NCBI RefSeq assembly: GCF_014695975.1
Contig: NZ_JACJPI010000046.1
Location: 62,001 to 126,000, forward strand
Reading direction: 5' to 3'
Length of the DNA stretch: 64,000 nt
Source of the DNA: Leptolyngbya sp. FACHB-321
Lineage (GTDB): Bacteria > Cyanobacteriota > Cyanobacteriia > Leptolyngbyales > Leptolyngbyaceae
The translations under genes and the position numbers were made by a program. Each line of letters starts with the position of its first letter. Positions within the stretch are counted from its first letter, which is position 1. Below are positions 1 through 9,196 of this stretch, one piece after another. The notes beneath the pieces were generated by a model, which worked only from the letters and a program-made list of their open reading frames with translations, had not been told where the DNA came from and did not search any database.

Positions 1-2615
1 TTGCTTAAACCATTGATATTCGGATCAGTTAACAGAGCCTGAATAAACGCTTCGGGCGGCAGCTGGCTGTATGCTGCAGGGGCTTGAGTAGCATAGGATG
101 CTGGAAGGCTACCGTTCACGACTGTAAAGGGGAAGTAGTCACCTGTTGCAGGATCTTTAACTTCACCGTTATTTCGAAGACCATCAATTAAGTCAAAGAG
201 ACGAGTGCCTAACATGCCTAAGCCAGGAGTACCACCACCGTCATTAGTGAAGGTGTAGTTTACCGACGTGTTAAGGTTATGCCCCAACATACCCAGGGTA
301 CAAGTGGCGGTATGCAGGGTAGACTTGTCAGCCAAACTCAGGTCTGCGTAGGGAGTCGCGGGAGTTCCAGTTCCATCCAAACGGGCAAGCGTACGGCGCA
401 GCTCAGAAAAGTTACCCCACATTGACGTAAGGGGATAGGGATGCACGATCGAGCCAGAGGCTTCCTGCCTGGGCGGGAAGGCACCGTCAATGATACCAGC
501 AGTTGCCGGATCGTCATCGCCCGCAAAGGTTGCCAAATTGCGGAGCGCTTTGCCCAGAGGTTGGGTAGGGGCGATCGCTGCACTAAAAGCGCCCTCAGAT
601 GCAAGCCAAGTCGGGGCGGCAAACTCCCAGCCATTTGTCCCATTTCCCGTCAAGAAGTCTGTGATTACCTGGGGATTGCCATTGACCGATTGCGACCGAA
701 AAGTAATGCTGTTAGCAAGCGTAGCCGCTGTGCCAGGATGAGCCGTACTTGCCAAACACGCTACAGGAAGAGCAGCACCAACTGTACTGCCTACGTGGTA
801 GATTGCCGTTGACTGCACCGCCGCAATGTTGTCCCGCAAGGTACGACGCTGGCGCTGCTCGTGACTGAGCGTTTCACTCGGTGGATACAGTGGATCTTTC
901 GGGCCAGTACTAACCCAACCAAAGGCATTACCAAGCTCCAAGCGCTGCCCCACAATGACCCGCATTCCTTCATTAAAGGCACGGCGTTCCCAGTACCCAT
1001 CTAAACCAGCGTTTGCAGCAGTAGAGGGATTCGATGGATCAACGGTGCCGCTAACCAGGGCGGTAACATTACTTGTGATTAAATCGCCCATCCTGTTCGG
1101 CGATTGAACCGCAATTTGGTCGCTGTAACGAGGCTTGGGTCCCCAGCGGTCATCAGCTCGGTAGAGGTCATCGACATAAGGCTTTGCCTCTGCCTGGTTG
1201 TAGATACGCGGTGTACCTGTGTTTGGTAAGCCCTTCCAACCTGCCCTACGGTTAGTCCGGTTTGTTCGATCGCTACCACGCGCTTGACTTACATCGTCAG
1301 TCAGTAACCTCACTGGATCTAAAGCAACCGGAATAGCAGTGCCACTAGCCTGCGCTGATCCCCCGTCAGCATCATTTTCGAGGGTCGCAATTTGTGACGG
1401 TTGAGCAGGGTTAGTCGTTGCGGGCCAGATGTGAATGCTGGAGGACCCGGCATAATCGTTGTCACGAATACTCCCTGCAAACGCCAAGCCAACAAAGTCG
1501 GGCGGCTTCGACGTATCGTTATTGGAGTTAACAATGTCCGTGACTGTAATTTCTGAGTTAGATGCAGTACTCATTAAGCACGATGCTTGAGAACTCACCA
1601 GATAGGCATTAAAACCACTTTGCGGCTTGGTCATGAAGCTGCCTTCCGTATGCATGGCTCCATTCCAGTTAAAGGTAGGACCAGGGAAGATTTCCATGTC
1701 GTAGCGGAACCAGGCTCCCCACTTATTCCCCCGATCGAGCTTCCGGTCTTGCTGCATTTCCAGCGTTGTGAAGCTGCCATTAGTGTTAATGGTGTCTGGA
1801 ATAACGAGCGCATCGACCTGGAAGTTTTTGCGGAGCGTTGAAGAGGTGCTTAAATCCTGGAACCAACCCTGAGCCGCACTAGACGCTGCACTATCCTGAG
1901 CGATCGCGCAGTTGCCTCGCAGTTGATTGCTTAAAGGACCCTGCCGCACCTGTAAGTTATTTGCTTTATTGGTCTCCGATGTGTTGACTACACCAGAACC
2001 CGCAACGCCACCTGTGTCTGGTGGTGTTTGCAGCACGATGGAGTAAACAACTGTCGCATCAAGAGCGCCATCGCCATTCGTATCGGTGCGGAATGCCCAG
2101 GCATTGTCTTGAGGGGTCAGTTCGCCCGTCTTCGTTGCACCGTCTAGATTAATCCGGGTTTCGCCAGGAATGGTGTATTGATCTGAACCTCCCAAGGCAC
2201 CAACGCCATAGCTGCCATCGTTACGCAGCATCCCAGTCATGTAGTTTTCAGCAGGGACACCACCTGGATAGCGGCTGTCTTTAGTCGCATCAAAGAGCGT
2301 TTCTAGCTTGGCTCTTGCTCGGTCGATCGCAGGGGTCGCCGCATTGTAGATAACCCGCTGCTGACTCTCACCAATCACCTGAGCGCTACGGCTGTAAGCA
2401 CGGTAGACTAATGCGCCCACGGTTAACGACACAACGAGCAGTAGCAAGATAACGGTCGGCAACACAAAGCCCGCTGCGGGAGACCGAAACCTTCGGTTTA
2501 AAATCATTGCCGAACGCAGAAGCCAATTCATTAGCCCTTTAGTTAAGGCTCTGGACATCTTCTGCATCTGGCTAAAAAGAGCCTGAACTGCCTTGGCTAA
2601 TTTACGGTCTGACAT
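1..2615 (-). CDS. hpsA: Hormogonium polysaccharide secretion pseudopilin HpsA-like (3' end cut by window)
   Basis: About 871 codons are present and the reading frame is still open at base 1, so the C-terminus lies outside. The start is ATG at 2615. Residues 44-72 read as a class III prepilin signal: basic residues, Gly49/Phe50 at the cleavage site, then a hydrophobic helix beginning VLPTVILLLL. Position +5 of the mature protein is Thr rather than the usual Glu. The long remainder is an extracellular-type sequence rich in Asn, Thr, Ser and Gly. Length, pilin head and body resemble HpsA, a pseudopilin linked to polysaccharide export during gliding in filamentous cyanobacteria. The family call is from recognition of the overall pattern; the pilin head is directly visible. 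Confidence 0.75.
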   Translation of the reverse strand, partial: MSDRKLAKAVQALFSQMQKMSRALTKGLMNWLLRSAMILNRRFRSPAAGFVLPTVILLLLVVSLTVGALVYRAYSRSAQVIGESQQRVIYNAATPAIDRARAKLETLFDATKDSRYPGGVPAENYMTGMLRNDGSYGVGALGGSDQYTIPGETRINLDGATKTGELTPQDNAWAFRTDTNGDGALDATVVYSIVLQTPPDTGGVAGSGVVNTSETNKANNLQVRQGPLSNQLRGNCAIAQDSAASSAAQGWFQDLSTSSTLRKNFQVDALVIPDTINTNGSFTTLEMQQDRKLDRGNKWGAWFRYDMEIFPGPTFNWNGAMHTEGSFMTKPQSGFNAYLVSSQASCLMSTASNSEITVTDIVNSNNDTSKPPDFVGLAFAGSIRDNDYAGSSSIHIWPATTNPAQPSQIATLENDADGGSAQASGTAIPVALDPVRLLTDDVSQARGSDRTNRTNRRAGWKGLPNTGTPRIYNQAEAKPYVDDLYRADDRWGPKPRYSDQIAVQSPNRMGDLITSNVTALVSGTVDPSNPSTAANAGLDGYWERRAFNEGMRVIVGQRLELGNAFGWVSTGPKDPLYPPSETLSHEQRQRRTLRDNIAAVQSTAIYHVGSTVGAALPVACLASTAHPGTAATLANSITFRSQSVNGNPQVITDFLTGNGTNGWEFAAPTWLASEGAFSAAIAPTQPLGKALRNLATFAGDDDPATAGIIDGAFPPRQEASGSIVHPYPLTSMWGNFSELRRTLARLDGTGTPATPYADLSLADKSTLHTATCTLGMLGHNLNTSVNYTFTNDGGGTPGLGMLGTRLFDLIDGLRNNGEVKDPATGDYFPFTVVNGSLPASYATQAPAAYSQLPPEAFIQALLTDPNINGLS

Positions 2616-3086
2616 GATAGCTGCTTCCTGCGACGACGGCAAAAGGTTTATGAACTGAACTCACAACGTGAGCTAATGGGCACGACAGAAAACAGAGTGA
2701 CAATTTTCTGCGGGATGTGTTTTAAATGTCCTGAAGGTACAAAATTTTTGTGTAGATGCCTACTGTGGTAACAGTTTAAATAGCCTGTGATCAACCGGGA
2801 AGCCACGAAGATAAACAAGGAACGATTGCTGAAACATCAGCAAATTAACGGAACGAACAAGAATTTAGCGTTAAGGCTGTGACAACAATCTAAGTAATCT
2901 TTCACATTGCGAAGTACTGCTTCACACAAGCTTTATAACTCAGTAGAAGATATTAATTCGTCATAAAGAGAGATGCCCCAATGTTACCCATGTACCTAAA
3001 TAAAGCGATCGTCCGACTCAAATTATTTTTGAGCAGGTGCCACTTTTGCTAAATTCTCTTCTTAAAAAGTTTTTATAAAATTGACG
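2616..3086. other. Upstream region of hpsA, no gene seen
   Basis: This stretch lies between the hpsA start and the hairpin downstream of rpmB. It is AT-rich towards 2900-3080. I find no convincing ORF or RNA gene in it. It should contain the hpsA promoter and leader, but I cannot point to a clear -10/-35 pair. Confidence 0.4.
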
Positions 3087-3114
3087 ATCGGGCAAGCTTT
3101 TATGGTTGCCCGAT
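3064..3114 (-). terminator. Hairpin terminator downstream of rpmB
   Basis: A perfect 9-bp inverted repeat (3087-3095 with 3106-3114, arms ATCGGGCAA/TTGCCCGAT) has a 10-nt loop. On the minus strand it is followed by a T-rich stretch. It lies about 70 nt beyond the rpmB stop, so it probably ends the rpmB transcript. Confidence 0.6.
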
Positions 3115-3183
3115 TACTTCGTTACACATTCATTGCCAGTCGTATCACCAACTGCGCTCAACGCAAAGAAGCTGCTCACACGC

Positions 3184-3420
3184 TTAGAAGCGATTCAGAT
3201 CAATGCCTGATTCTTTAGCAAAAACGCTGAGGCTCTTGTGTTCGAGGGTTTTGATTGCTTTTGTAGAAAGCCGCAACTTCACCCAACGGTTGCCCTCAGC
3301 CCACCAGATACGCTTCCACTGCAAATTCACTTCTTGCAGTTTCTTTGTCCGACGATGAGAGTGGGACACGGCATAGGCGTTGTTTGCCTTCTTGCCAGTA
3401 AGTTGACATTGACGAGCCAT
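3184..3420 (-). CDS. rpmB: 50S ribosomal protein L28
   Basis: The 78-residue protein begins [20 protein letters not shown], the typical bacterial/plastid L28 start, and has the usual basic composition and length. L28 is a structural protein of the large ribosomal subunit. The gene stands alone on the minus strand between htpG and hpsA, with a hairpin after it, so it is probably monocistronic. Confidence 0.95.
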   Translation of the reverse strand: MARQCQLTGKKANNAYAVSHSHRRTKKLQEVNLQWKRIWWAEGNRWVKLRLSTKAIKTLEHKSLSVFAKESGIDLNRF

Positions 3421-3548
3421 AGCAATCTCCGGGGTGTGCGCTTAGAAAATGGTTAACCGACATCCTATTGTATACAACGACCTGGAAATCAGGAAGCTAA
3501 GAGGAAGAAGGTTAGAGAATTGAGCGAACGCTGTACTAGATATACAGC

Positions 3549-3592
3549 AAAAAAAATCCCTCCATCAGGATGTAGATCACATCTGGGAGGGG
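3549..3592 (-). terminator. Rho-independent terminator of htpG
   Basis: A CCCTCC/GGAGGG stem (3558-3563 with 3586-3591) is extended inward by a second helix with one bulge. On the minus strand it is followed immediately by eight T residues (3549-3556 on the plus strand is A8). It lies about 125 nt past the htpG stop. This is the most classical terminator in the window. Confidence 0.8.
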
Positions 3593-3593
3593 A

Positions 3594-3716
3594 GGGGGTA
3601 GAAGGTGAAAGGAGTAAGGAAGTGGAAGGGTGAAGCTAGAGAGTTTTGAGTTGCGCTAGAGCATTTTGAGTTAATGCTGCCCTCTGCCTTCTGCCCCCTC
3701 TCTCCTCACCCCTTAC
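3594..3716. repeat. Purine-arm/pyrimidine-arm low-complexity element
   Basis: A G/A-rich arm (3594-3641) is followed by an AT-rich centre and then a C/T-rich arm with CTGCCTTCTGCC-type units (about 3678-3716). The arms are roughly complementary. Elements of the same layout occur at 5968-6080, 30155-30258 and 36240-36372. This one ends at the htpG stop codon. Confidence 0.6.
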
Positions 3717-3717
3717 T

Positions 3718-5820
3718 TCAGGAAGCCGCGCGGTCAGTGAGACGAGTTAGTACCGCGTTCGATCGCTCAACGAAGGCTTGCATTCCTTCAGCATCGAAGC
3801 CTTTTTGCGCCATGAGTGCCAGATCATAGACGTGGTGACAGATCAGGTTTGCCAGTTCGGCAGAGGGAGACTGTCCTTCATTTTGGATGATGGCTCCCTG
3901 ACTAAGGCTCACCAGATTTTGGATGAGCGGGTGTGAGGTATTAACCAGAAGAGTATGTTCTTCAGGGAACTGCACAGCTTGCTGTTGCATTAAGGCAGTC
4001 ATCTCTTGCAACCGTCGCAAATGCTCTGGCAAGAGCACCATTGCTGGCGGCACACCATTGGCATCGCTAGACTTGAGTGCTTCAGTGCGGATGGTTAATT
4101 TGGGTTTGTTGAGCGCTTTTTGGAACAGCTCTTTAATGCGATCGCTACGGGTTTGATTGGTCGTCGGGTCAACGATGTCAGCAGGCTTATCTTTGTCAAT
4201 CAAGGTGTCATCCAGATCGGCATCAACCCGTGAAAACTTCACATCGGGATGCTCACGCTCTAAGAAGCTAACAAAGTGGCTGTCGATGAACGAGTCCATA
4301 AACAGGACTTCTAGCCCTTGCTGCTTGTGAAGCTCTACGTAAGTCGTTTGTGCTACCTCATCGGTGCAGTAAAAGACGCGATTGGGATGACGATCTTTAT
4401 TGCGCTCCAGGTATTCCTTCAGCGTCGTGTAGGGAGGTGAGTCGCTGGAAGCAGAAGAGGGGGAGGCGGGGGAAGCATCCTGCCAGGCGTCGCCGTCGGC
4501 AGACTGTACCTCAACTTTGGGTACTTCACTCTTCTCACCGCTTGCTTCACCCAGCTTTGCAGTCGTGCGATAGATGAGAATATCTTCGACCTGCTTTTTG
4601 AACTTGTCGTCGTTGATGGAGCCGAACTTGACGAAGGTGCCGAGGTCTTGCCAGCAACGGACATATTCGTCCCGGTTGTCACGGTAAAGCTCCTTCAGGC
4701 GATCGCCCACTTTCTTCGCAATGTAGTCAGCAATACGACGGACAGTGCGATCGTTCTGCAAGAAGCTGCGGGAGACGTTCAGCGGAATATCCACGCTGTC
4801 GATAACCCCACGCAGAGGCAGCAGAAACTTAGGAATGACCTCTTCGCAGTTGTCGCTGACGAAGACCTGATTGCAGAAAAGTTTGATTTGACCTTTGGTC
4901 GTATCAACATCAGGCTTGAGCTTGGGGAAGTAGAGAATGCCGTTGACGACGAAGGGATAGTCAGTGTTGAGGTGTACCCACAGCAGCGGCTCTTCCTGAA
5001 ACGGATAGAGGTAGCGGTAGAACTCCATGTAGTCTTCGGAAGACAAGGCACTGGGCGATTCCTTCCAGGGAGCCTTCTGACGGTTGATTTGTTCTGGCGC
5101 TTTGATTTCGAGTGCGGCGGATTCAGCCGGAGTTTCTGCCGTGGCTTCTGCCGCAGGTTCTGTAGAAGACGTAGCGTCTGGTGCCGCTTCTTTGACTTCT
5201 AGCTTAATGGGTACGGGCAAAAAGTCGCAGTAGGTTTTGATCAACTGCCGAATACGATGCGGCTCCAGATATTCCTGTTCTTCCTCCTGGAGGAAAAGCG
5301 TCACAGTGGTACCGCGATCGCTCTTAGTCGAGGCACTAAGTTCAAATTCAGTAGAGCCATCACACGACCAATGCACAGGTTCGGCATTCGGCTGATAGGA
5401 AAGGGTATCAATATCAACCCGTTGCGCCACCATGAAAGACGAGTAGAAACCTAGCCCAAAGTGACCAATAATTTGCTGGTCACCAGCCGCTTTGTACTTT
5501 TCGACAAAGGATTCGGCACTGGAGAAGGCAACCTGGTTGATGTATTGCTTTACTTCATCAGCCGTCATGCCAATGCCCGTATCGGAAACAGCCAGAGTTT
5601 TCTGTGCCTTATCGATTGTGATGACCACTTCAGGCTCACCGACGTCTCCAGCCAATTCACCCGAATAGGACACCATCTTGAGCTTTTGGATAGCATCAAC
5701 GGCGTTAGAGACTAGCTCTCTCAGGAAAATTTCGTGGTCTGAGTAGAGCCATTTTTTGATAATGGGGAAAATATTCTCAGTATGAATACTGATATTGCCC
5801 TTTTCAAGAACAGTCGTCAT
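3718..5820 (-). CDS. htpG: Chaperone HtpG (bacterial Hsp90)
   Basis: The 700-residue protein has the Hsp90 GHKL ATPase domain at the N-terminus. Visible motifs are LRELVSNAVDAIQK, VSDTGIGMT and GHFGLGFYSSFMVA. The middle domain and a C-terminal dimerisation region follow. It is an ATP-dependent cytosolic chaperone for stress and protein folding. It is about 40 residues longer than many cyanobacterial HtpG proteins. The extra length lies in two low-complexity stretches, an Ala/Glu/Thr-rich one near residues 213-245 and a Ser/Ala/Pro-rich one near 440-465. Both fall at likely interdomain linkers. The gene appears monocistronic, with a strong terminator downstream. Confidence 0.95.
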   Translation of the reverse strand: MTTVLEKGNISIHTENIFPIIKKWLYSDHEIFLRELVSNAVDAIQKLKMVSYSGELAGDVGEPEVVITIDKAQKTLAVSDTGIGMTADEVKQYINQVAFSSAESFVEKYKAAGDQQIIGHFGLGFYSSFMVAQRVDIDTLSYQPNAEPVHWSCDGSTEFELSASTKSDRGTTVTLFLQEEEQEYLEPHRIRQLIKTYCDFLPVPIKLEVKEAAPDATSSTEPAAEATAETPAESAALEIKAPEQINRQKAPWKESPSALSSEDYMEFYRYLYPFQEEPLLWVHLNTDYPFVVNGILYFPKLKPDVDTTKGQIKLFCNQVFVSDNCEEVIPKFLLPLRGVIDSVDIPLNVSRSFLQNDRTVRRIADYIAKKVGDRLKELYRDNRDEYVRCWQDLGTFVKFGSINDDKFKKQVEDILIYRTTAKLGEASGEKSEVPKVEVQSADGDAWQDASPASPSSASSDSPPYTTLKEYLERNKDRHPNRVFYCTDEVAQTTYVELHKQQGLEVLFMDSFIDSHFVSFLEREHPDVKFSRVDADLDDTLIDKDKPADIVDPTTNQTRSDRIKELFQKALNKPKLTIRTEALKSSDANGVPPAMVLLPEHLRRLQEMTALMQQQAVQFPEEHTLLVNTSHPLIQNLVSLSQGAIIQNEGQSPSAELANLICHHVYDLALMAQKGFDAEGMQAFVERSNAVLTRLTDRAAS

Positions 5821-5967
5821 AGTAATACTCCAGTCTCAGCAGGTTGTTTGCAGCAGATAAATGACGAAAAGAAGGGAATCCAGTGGTGATACTGGCTAGT
5901 TGCCTCTGATTGTACTGAGAGGACGACCTTCCTTGTAGATGCGGATTTCCCTACCTGTAGAGAGAGG

Positions 5968-6080
5968 TGAAGGGTGGAGAAGTGGAAGGGTGATGGGGCA
6001 GAAGAGTGAAGGGTGAGGGGTGATGGATGTTAATGGCAGCTTTTGCCTTCTGACTTCTGCCTTCCGCCTCCTGCCTTTTG
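5968..6080. repeat. Purine-arm/pyrimidine-arm low-complexity element
   Basis: A G/A-rich arm with GAAGGGTG units (5968-6025) is followed by a TTAATGGCAG centre and a C/T-rich arm with TGCCTTC heptamer-like units. The element abuts the stop codon of tsaD. It has the same layout as 3594-3716. Confidence 0.6.
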
Positions 6081-7127
6081 TCAGGAATGGGCATAAAGCT
6101 GCATGACATCGGCGATCGCCATACGCGATTGGGCACCCAGCGTTAGCGGTGAGGTATGCCCTCGTTGCAAGTGCTCGGCGGCAGCACAGGCAATCATGGC
6201 AGCGTTGTCGGTGCAGAACTGAAGGGGTGGGAAGAGGACGCGCAGATTGTGAGTTTGGGCAGCCGCTTGCAGGTGTTGACGTAAGCCCGTATTTGCTGCC
6301 ACGCCACCACCGACTGCAATCGTGTCTAATCCGTAATCAAGGGCACAGGCGATCGCTCGTTTGGTCAGCGCTTTGGCAACGGTTGCCTGAAAGCTAGCCG
6401 CTAAATCCTCGATCGGCAGGGTTTGGTTTTCCTGTTGGAGTTTTTGGGTCAGTCGCAGCATGGCAGTTTTTAAGCCACTAAAGCTAGAGTCGTAACGGTG
6501 GAAGCCTCCAGTCGCTAGCGATACTTGCCCTTCTGGTAAGGGAAAAGCTTTGGAGTTACCTTGTGCGGCAAGGCGATCGATGATCGGTCCACCAGGGTAG
6601 CCCAGATGCATTAAGCGGGCGACTTTATCAAACGCTTCCCCTGCTGCATCATCACGGGTTTGTCCTAGCGTTTCGTAATGACCGCAGTCTTTGACGTAGA
6701 TGAGACTCGTATGCCCACCCGAAACCAGGAGGCAGAGAAACGGCGGCTGAAGATCAGCGGCAGCCAGATAGGAGGCGTAGATGTGTCCCTCCAAATGATG
6801 CACACCAATGAATGGTTTTTGATACAGTAGCGCTAGGGTTTTGGCAGTGGTTAAGCCAACTAGCAATGCACCCAGCAATCCAGGTGTACAGGTCGCGGCA
6901 ATGCCATCAATACCAGACCAATCCAGCGTCGCTTCTTGAAGCGCTTGAGCGATCGCGCTATTCACAATTTCCACATGTTGACGTGACGCGACTTCGGGCA
7001 CAATGCCACCGTATGGTTGATGACTAGCAATCTGTGACGAAACAACACTACTTAAAACGTGACGATCTTTAACGATCGCCACGGCTGTTTCGTCACAACT
7101 TGTTTCAATTGCCAAAACCGTCGCCAT
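6081..7127 (-). CDS. tsaD: tRNA N6-adenosine threonylcarbamoyltransferase TsaD
   Basis: The 348-residue protein begins [19 protein letters not shown], the hallmark of the Kae1/TsaD family, and has the metal-binding HxxxH pair in HLEGH (His111, His115). TsaD transfers the threonylcarbamoyl group to A37 of ANN-decoding tRNAs, acting with TsaB, TsaE and TsaC, none of which is in this window. Length is normal. The stop codon directly touches a low-complexity repeat, so the 3' UTR has been rebuilt by that element. Confidence 0.95.
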   Translation of the reverse strand: MATVLAIETSCDETAVAIVKDRHVLSSVVSSQIASHQPYGGIVPEVASRQHVEIVNSAIAQALQEATLDWSGIDGIAATCTPGLLGALLVGLTTAKTLALLYQKPFIGVHHLEGHIYASYLAAADLQPPFLCLLVSGGHTSLIYVKDCGHYETLGQTRDDAAGEAFDKVARLMHLGYPGGPIIDRLAAQGNSKAFPLPEGQVSLATGGFHRYDSSFSGLKTAMLRLTQKLQQENQTLPIEDLAASFQATVAKALTKRAIACALDYGLDTIAVGGGVAANTGLRQHLQAAAQTHNLRVLFPPLQFCTDNAAMIACAAAEHLQRGHTSPLTLGAQSRMAIADVMQLYAHS

Positions 7128-7335
7128 TTGCTGGTACCTTTTTGAGGGTATGAACTTCCTCTTGTAGCTTAGACTGCATCAGAGGTCGCCTTAAACGGTA
7201 CGATGCTACCTCGTTTAGTGAACCGACCGTTGCAAGACCTCTAAACTGTTTTACTAAGTGGTTTGTGCGAAAATTTTTGCCTTTCTATGTTTTGTCTTGT
7301 GCGTTTTGTAATTTAAAAAGAAGGGAAACAATTCC

Positions 7336-7821
7336 ATGCAACGGTTGTTTGCTCTAGTGCTCGTCGTCATGCTTTGGTTCGGGTTTGTCTCCATCCCGCC
7401 CGCCAATGCCTCTAACTTAACACCTTGTAAAGATTCACCCGCATTTGCTCAGCGAGCCAAAGACTCAGTTAGCGCTACAGCCAAGCAGCGCTTTGAGTTT
7501 TACGCTAATTCTGGTGTCTTGTGTGGTGAAGAAGGACTACCTCACCTAGTCGTTGACCCAACAGCGGCTCATGCAGGCGAATTTGCGATCCCCAGTATTC
7601 TCTTTCTCTATATTGCGGGTTGGATTGGCTGGGTTGGTCGTTCTTATATTCAAGCTGTCAAGAAAAGCGCGACTCCTGAACAGGATGAGATCGTCATCAA
7701 CGTGCCTCTAGCACTTAAATTGGCTCTGTCTGGGTTCGCTTGGCCCTTGGCAGCGTTGAAGGAGTTTACCACCGGTGAACTGACCGCTAAAGATGATGAA
7801 ATCCCCGTCTCCGTCCGCTAA
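7336..7821 (+). CDS. psaF: Photosystem I subunit III precursor (PsaF)
   Basis: The 161-residue precursor has a Sec-type signal peptide (hydrophobic residues 3-20, likely cleavage after ANA at 23-25). The lumenal mature N-terminus carries Cys pairs, and a membrane helix follows (around residues 88-102, [20 protein letters not shown]). This is the standard PsaF layout. PsaF is a peripheral thylakoid PSI subunit on the donor side. A purine-rich RBS (AGAAGGG) lies about 10 nt upstream. psaJ follows 199 nt later and psaL after that, so this is a psaF-psaJ-psaL locus. Confidence 0.96.
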   Translation: MQRLFALVLVVMLWFGFVSIPPANASNLTPCKDSPAFAQRAKDSVSATAKQRFEFYANSGVLCGEEGLPHLVVDPTAAHAGEFAIPSILFLYIAGWIGWVGRSYIQAVKKSATPEQDEIVINVPLALKLALSGFAWPLAALKEFTTGELTAKDDEIPVSVR

Positions 7822-8020
7822 TCTTTGCCCACGGTTTGAACTTTAGGCGATCGTTGTTGGGCAACAAACCATAGTGCTATCCGGTTGGATGCGGTACATC
7901 CTAAAAGGCAATAAGCCTTTTGACCCCACGGTTGGGTCTGCTAATCACTATCGGAAACTGCTCGCTCTAGCATCGCCTCAGGTCTCGATTGAGTTTCAGC
8001 TCTTTTCAGGAGAACACTTT

Positions 8021-8149
8021 ATGCAGTATTTCCTCAAGTATCTTTCGACCGCTCCTGTTATCCTCACCGCTTGGCTGGTGTTTACAGCAGGAATCTTGAT
8101 TGAGTTCAATCGCTTTTTTCCAGACCTCCTGTTTCACCCAATGCCATAA
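8021..8149 (+). CDS. psaJ: Photosystem I subunit IX (PsaJ)
   Basis: The 42-residue single-helix protein begins [19 protein letters not shown] and ends in a short polar tail, the normal PsaJ size and pattern. Although the frame is open from 7874, the start at 8021 is chosen because it follows an AGGAG RBS and matches the family N-terminus. PsaJ packs beside PsaF in PSI. It is the second gene of the psaF-psaJ-psaL cluster. Confidence 0.94.
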   Translation: MQYFLKYLSTAPVILTAWLVFTAGILIEFNRFFPDLLFHPMP

Positions 8150-8203
8150 AGTAGTGTGAGTGAAGCAGTTGCGGTTCGGACAAAATTCAAGTTTGGTTAA
8201 AGC

Positions 8204-8236
8204 AGAGGGGTGGGATCAAAGCGATCGCACCCCTCT
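8204..8236 (+). terminator. Hairpin between psaJ and psaL with a HIP1 loop
   Basis: Perfect 9-bp arms AGAGGGGTG (8204-8212) and CACCCCTCT (8228-8236) enclose a loop that contains the start of a GCGATCGC HIP1 site. There is no T-tract, so it may be a processing or stabilising hairpin at the end of the psaFJ message rather than a classical terminator. Confidence 0.55.
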
Positions 8237-8522
8237 GTTCTATATGGGTTTAAAGGTGGATAGGTTTAGGGCGATCGGTAGATAGTGCCTGCTGTCTAAT
8301 CAGCGACATTAACAGTGCCATCTCTCCACTTTTTCAGTGGTTTAGCTACCGCATGAGTTAGCTGTAACGACCGTCAGCCAATATTCCTTTAGTCACTAAA
8401 TAAAAATGTTGGGCACCATATCTAATTGGGAAACTTCAGTTTAGAATTTTACAGAATTAGCGTTTACCCTCGCGCGTTTGCTTAAGGGTATCTATGAGCA
8501 AGGGATATAAAGTACAAGAACT

Positions 8523-9071
8523 ATGACAAGCAGTAAGTCCAACGATCGGTCTAACCATTCTGGAGTGCAAGACCAGCCGCAGCGTAAAGCATCGAGTGTA
8601 GCCAAGAAGCCCACGCCATCCGTAGCAACATTTGTGTTCGCTGCTGGCGATCCACAAGAAGGCAATTTGGCAACTCCAATCAATAATTCGGCGTTTACTC
8701 ACTGGTTTATCAATCAGTTGCCTGCCTATCGTCAAGGAGTTTCGCCGTTTCAGCGAGGGTTGCAGGTTGGTCTTTCACATGGCTTCTGGTTACTAGGTCC
8801 CTTTGTGGCATTGGGTCCGCTACGAGACACTAACCTAGCGCTGTTTGCAGGGCTAAGCGCCACGATCGGGTTGGTTGCCATCGCTACGCTAGCAATCGCC
8901 GTTTATGCCGAGAGTGCGCCCTTACCACCGATTGCAACACTAACGACACCAAAGCCACCGACTGATTTAGGCGTACCACAGGGCTGGCGATCGCTGGCAC
9001 GTGGTTTTTGGTTCGGCGGTACGAGTGGAGCCTTTTTTGCGACAGCCCTCTTGCTAATTTTCACCTTTTAG
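8523..9071 (+). CDS. psaL: Photosystem I subunit XI (PsaL)
   Basis: The 182-residue protein shows PsaL signatures: GNLATPINNSAFTHWFINQL, LPAYRQGVSPFQRGLQVGLS and HGFWLLGPFVALGPLRDT, then two more hydrophobic segments. PsaL sits at the monomer interface and controls PSI oligomerisation. It has a long hydrophilic N-terminal extension (about the first 35 residues) and ends soon after the last helix, with a short C-terminus. A GTG within the extension (about 8562) is an alternative start. No psaI precedes it; its upstream neighbour is psaJ. No strong RBS is visible. Confidence 0.93.
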   Translation: MTSSKSNDRSNHSGVQDQPQRKASSVAKKPTPSVATFVFAAGDPQEGNLATPINNSAFTHWFINQLPAYRQGVSPFQRGLQVGLSHGFWLLGPFVALGPLRDTNLALFAGLSATIGLVAIATLAIAVYAESAPLPPIATLTTPKPPTDLGVPQGWRSLARGFWFGGTSGAFFATALLLIFTF

Positions 9072-9196
9072 CGGTGGCATTCAACCCGCCAACCTATGGC
9101 ATTCAATGGTCTAGAGGCTGTGCTGTAGACATGTCTTAACGCAACATTCTCTACGCCGACTGTCTTTACGTGCCTAAGCCTGACCAAGACGTTGGG

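Noticed and set aside
4648-5202. 184-codon open frame on the plus strand opposite htpG
   Set aside because: Lies wholly within htpG in antisense; the Cys/Arg/Phe-rich translation (from the Ala/Glu linker) has no protein-like features and no RBS.
7180-7335. HLR1/RpaB-type direct repeat upstream of psaF
   Set aside because: GTTTTACTAAGTGGTTTGTG is only a loose match to the two-repeat consensus; not enough to call.
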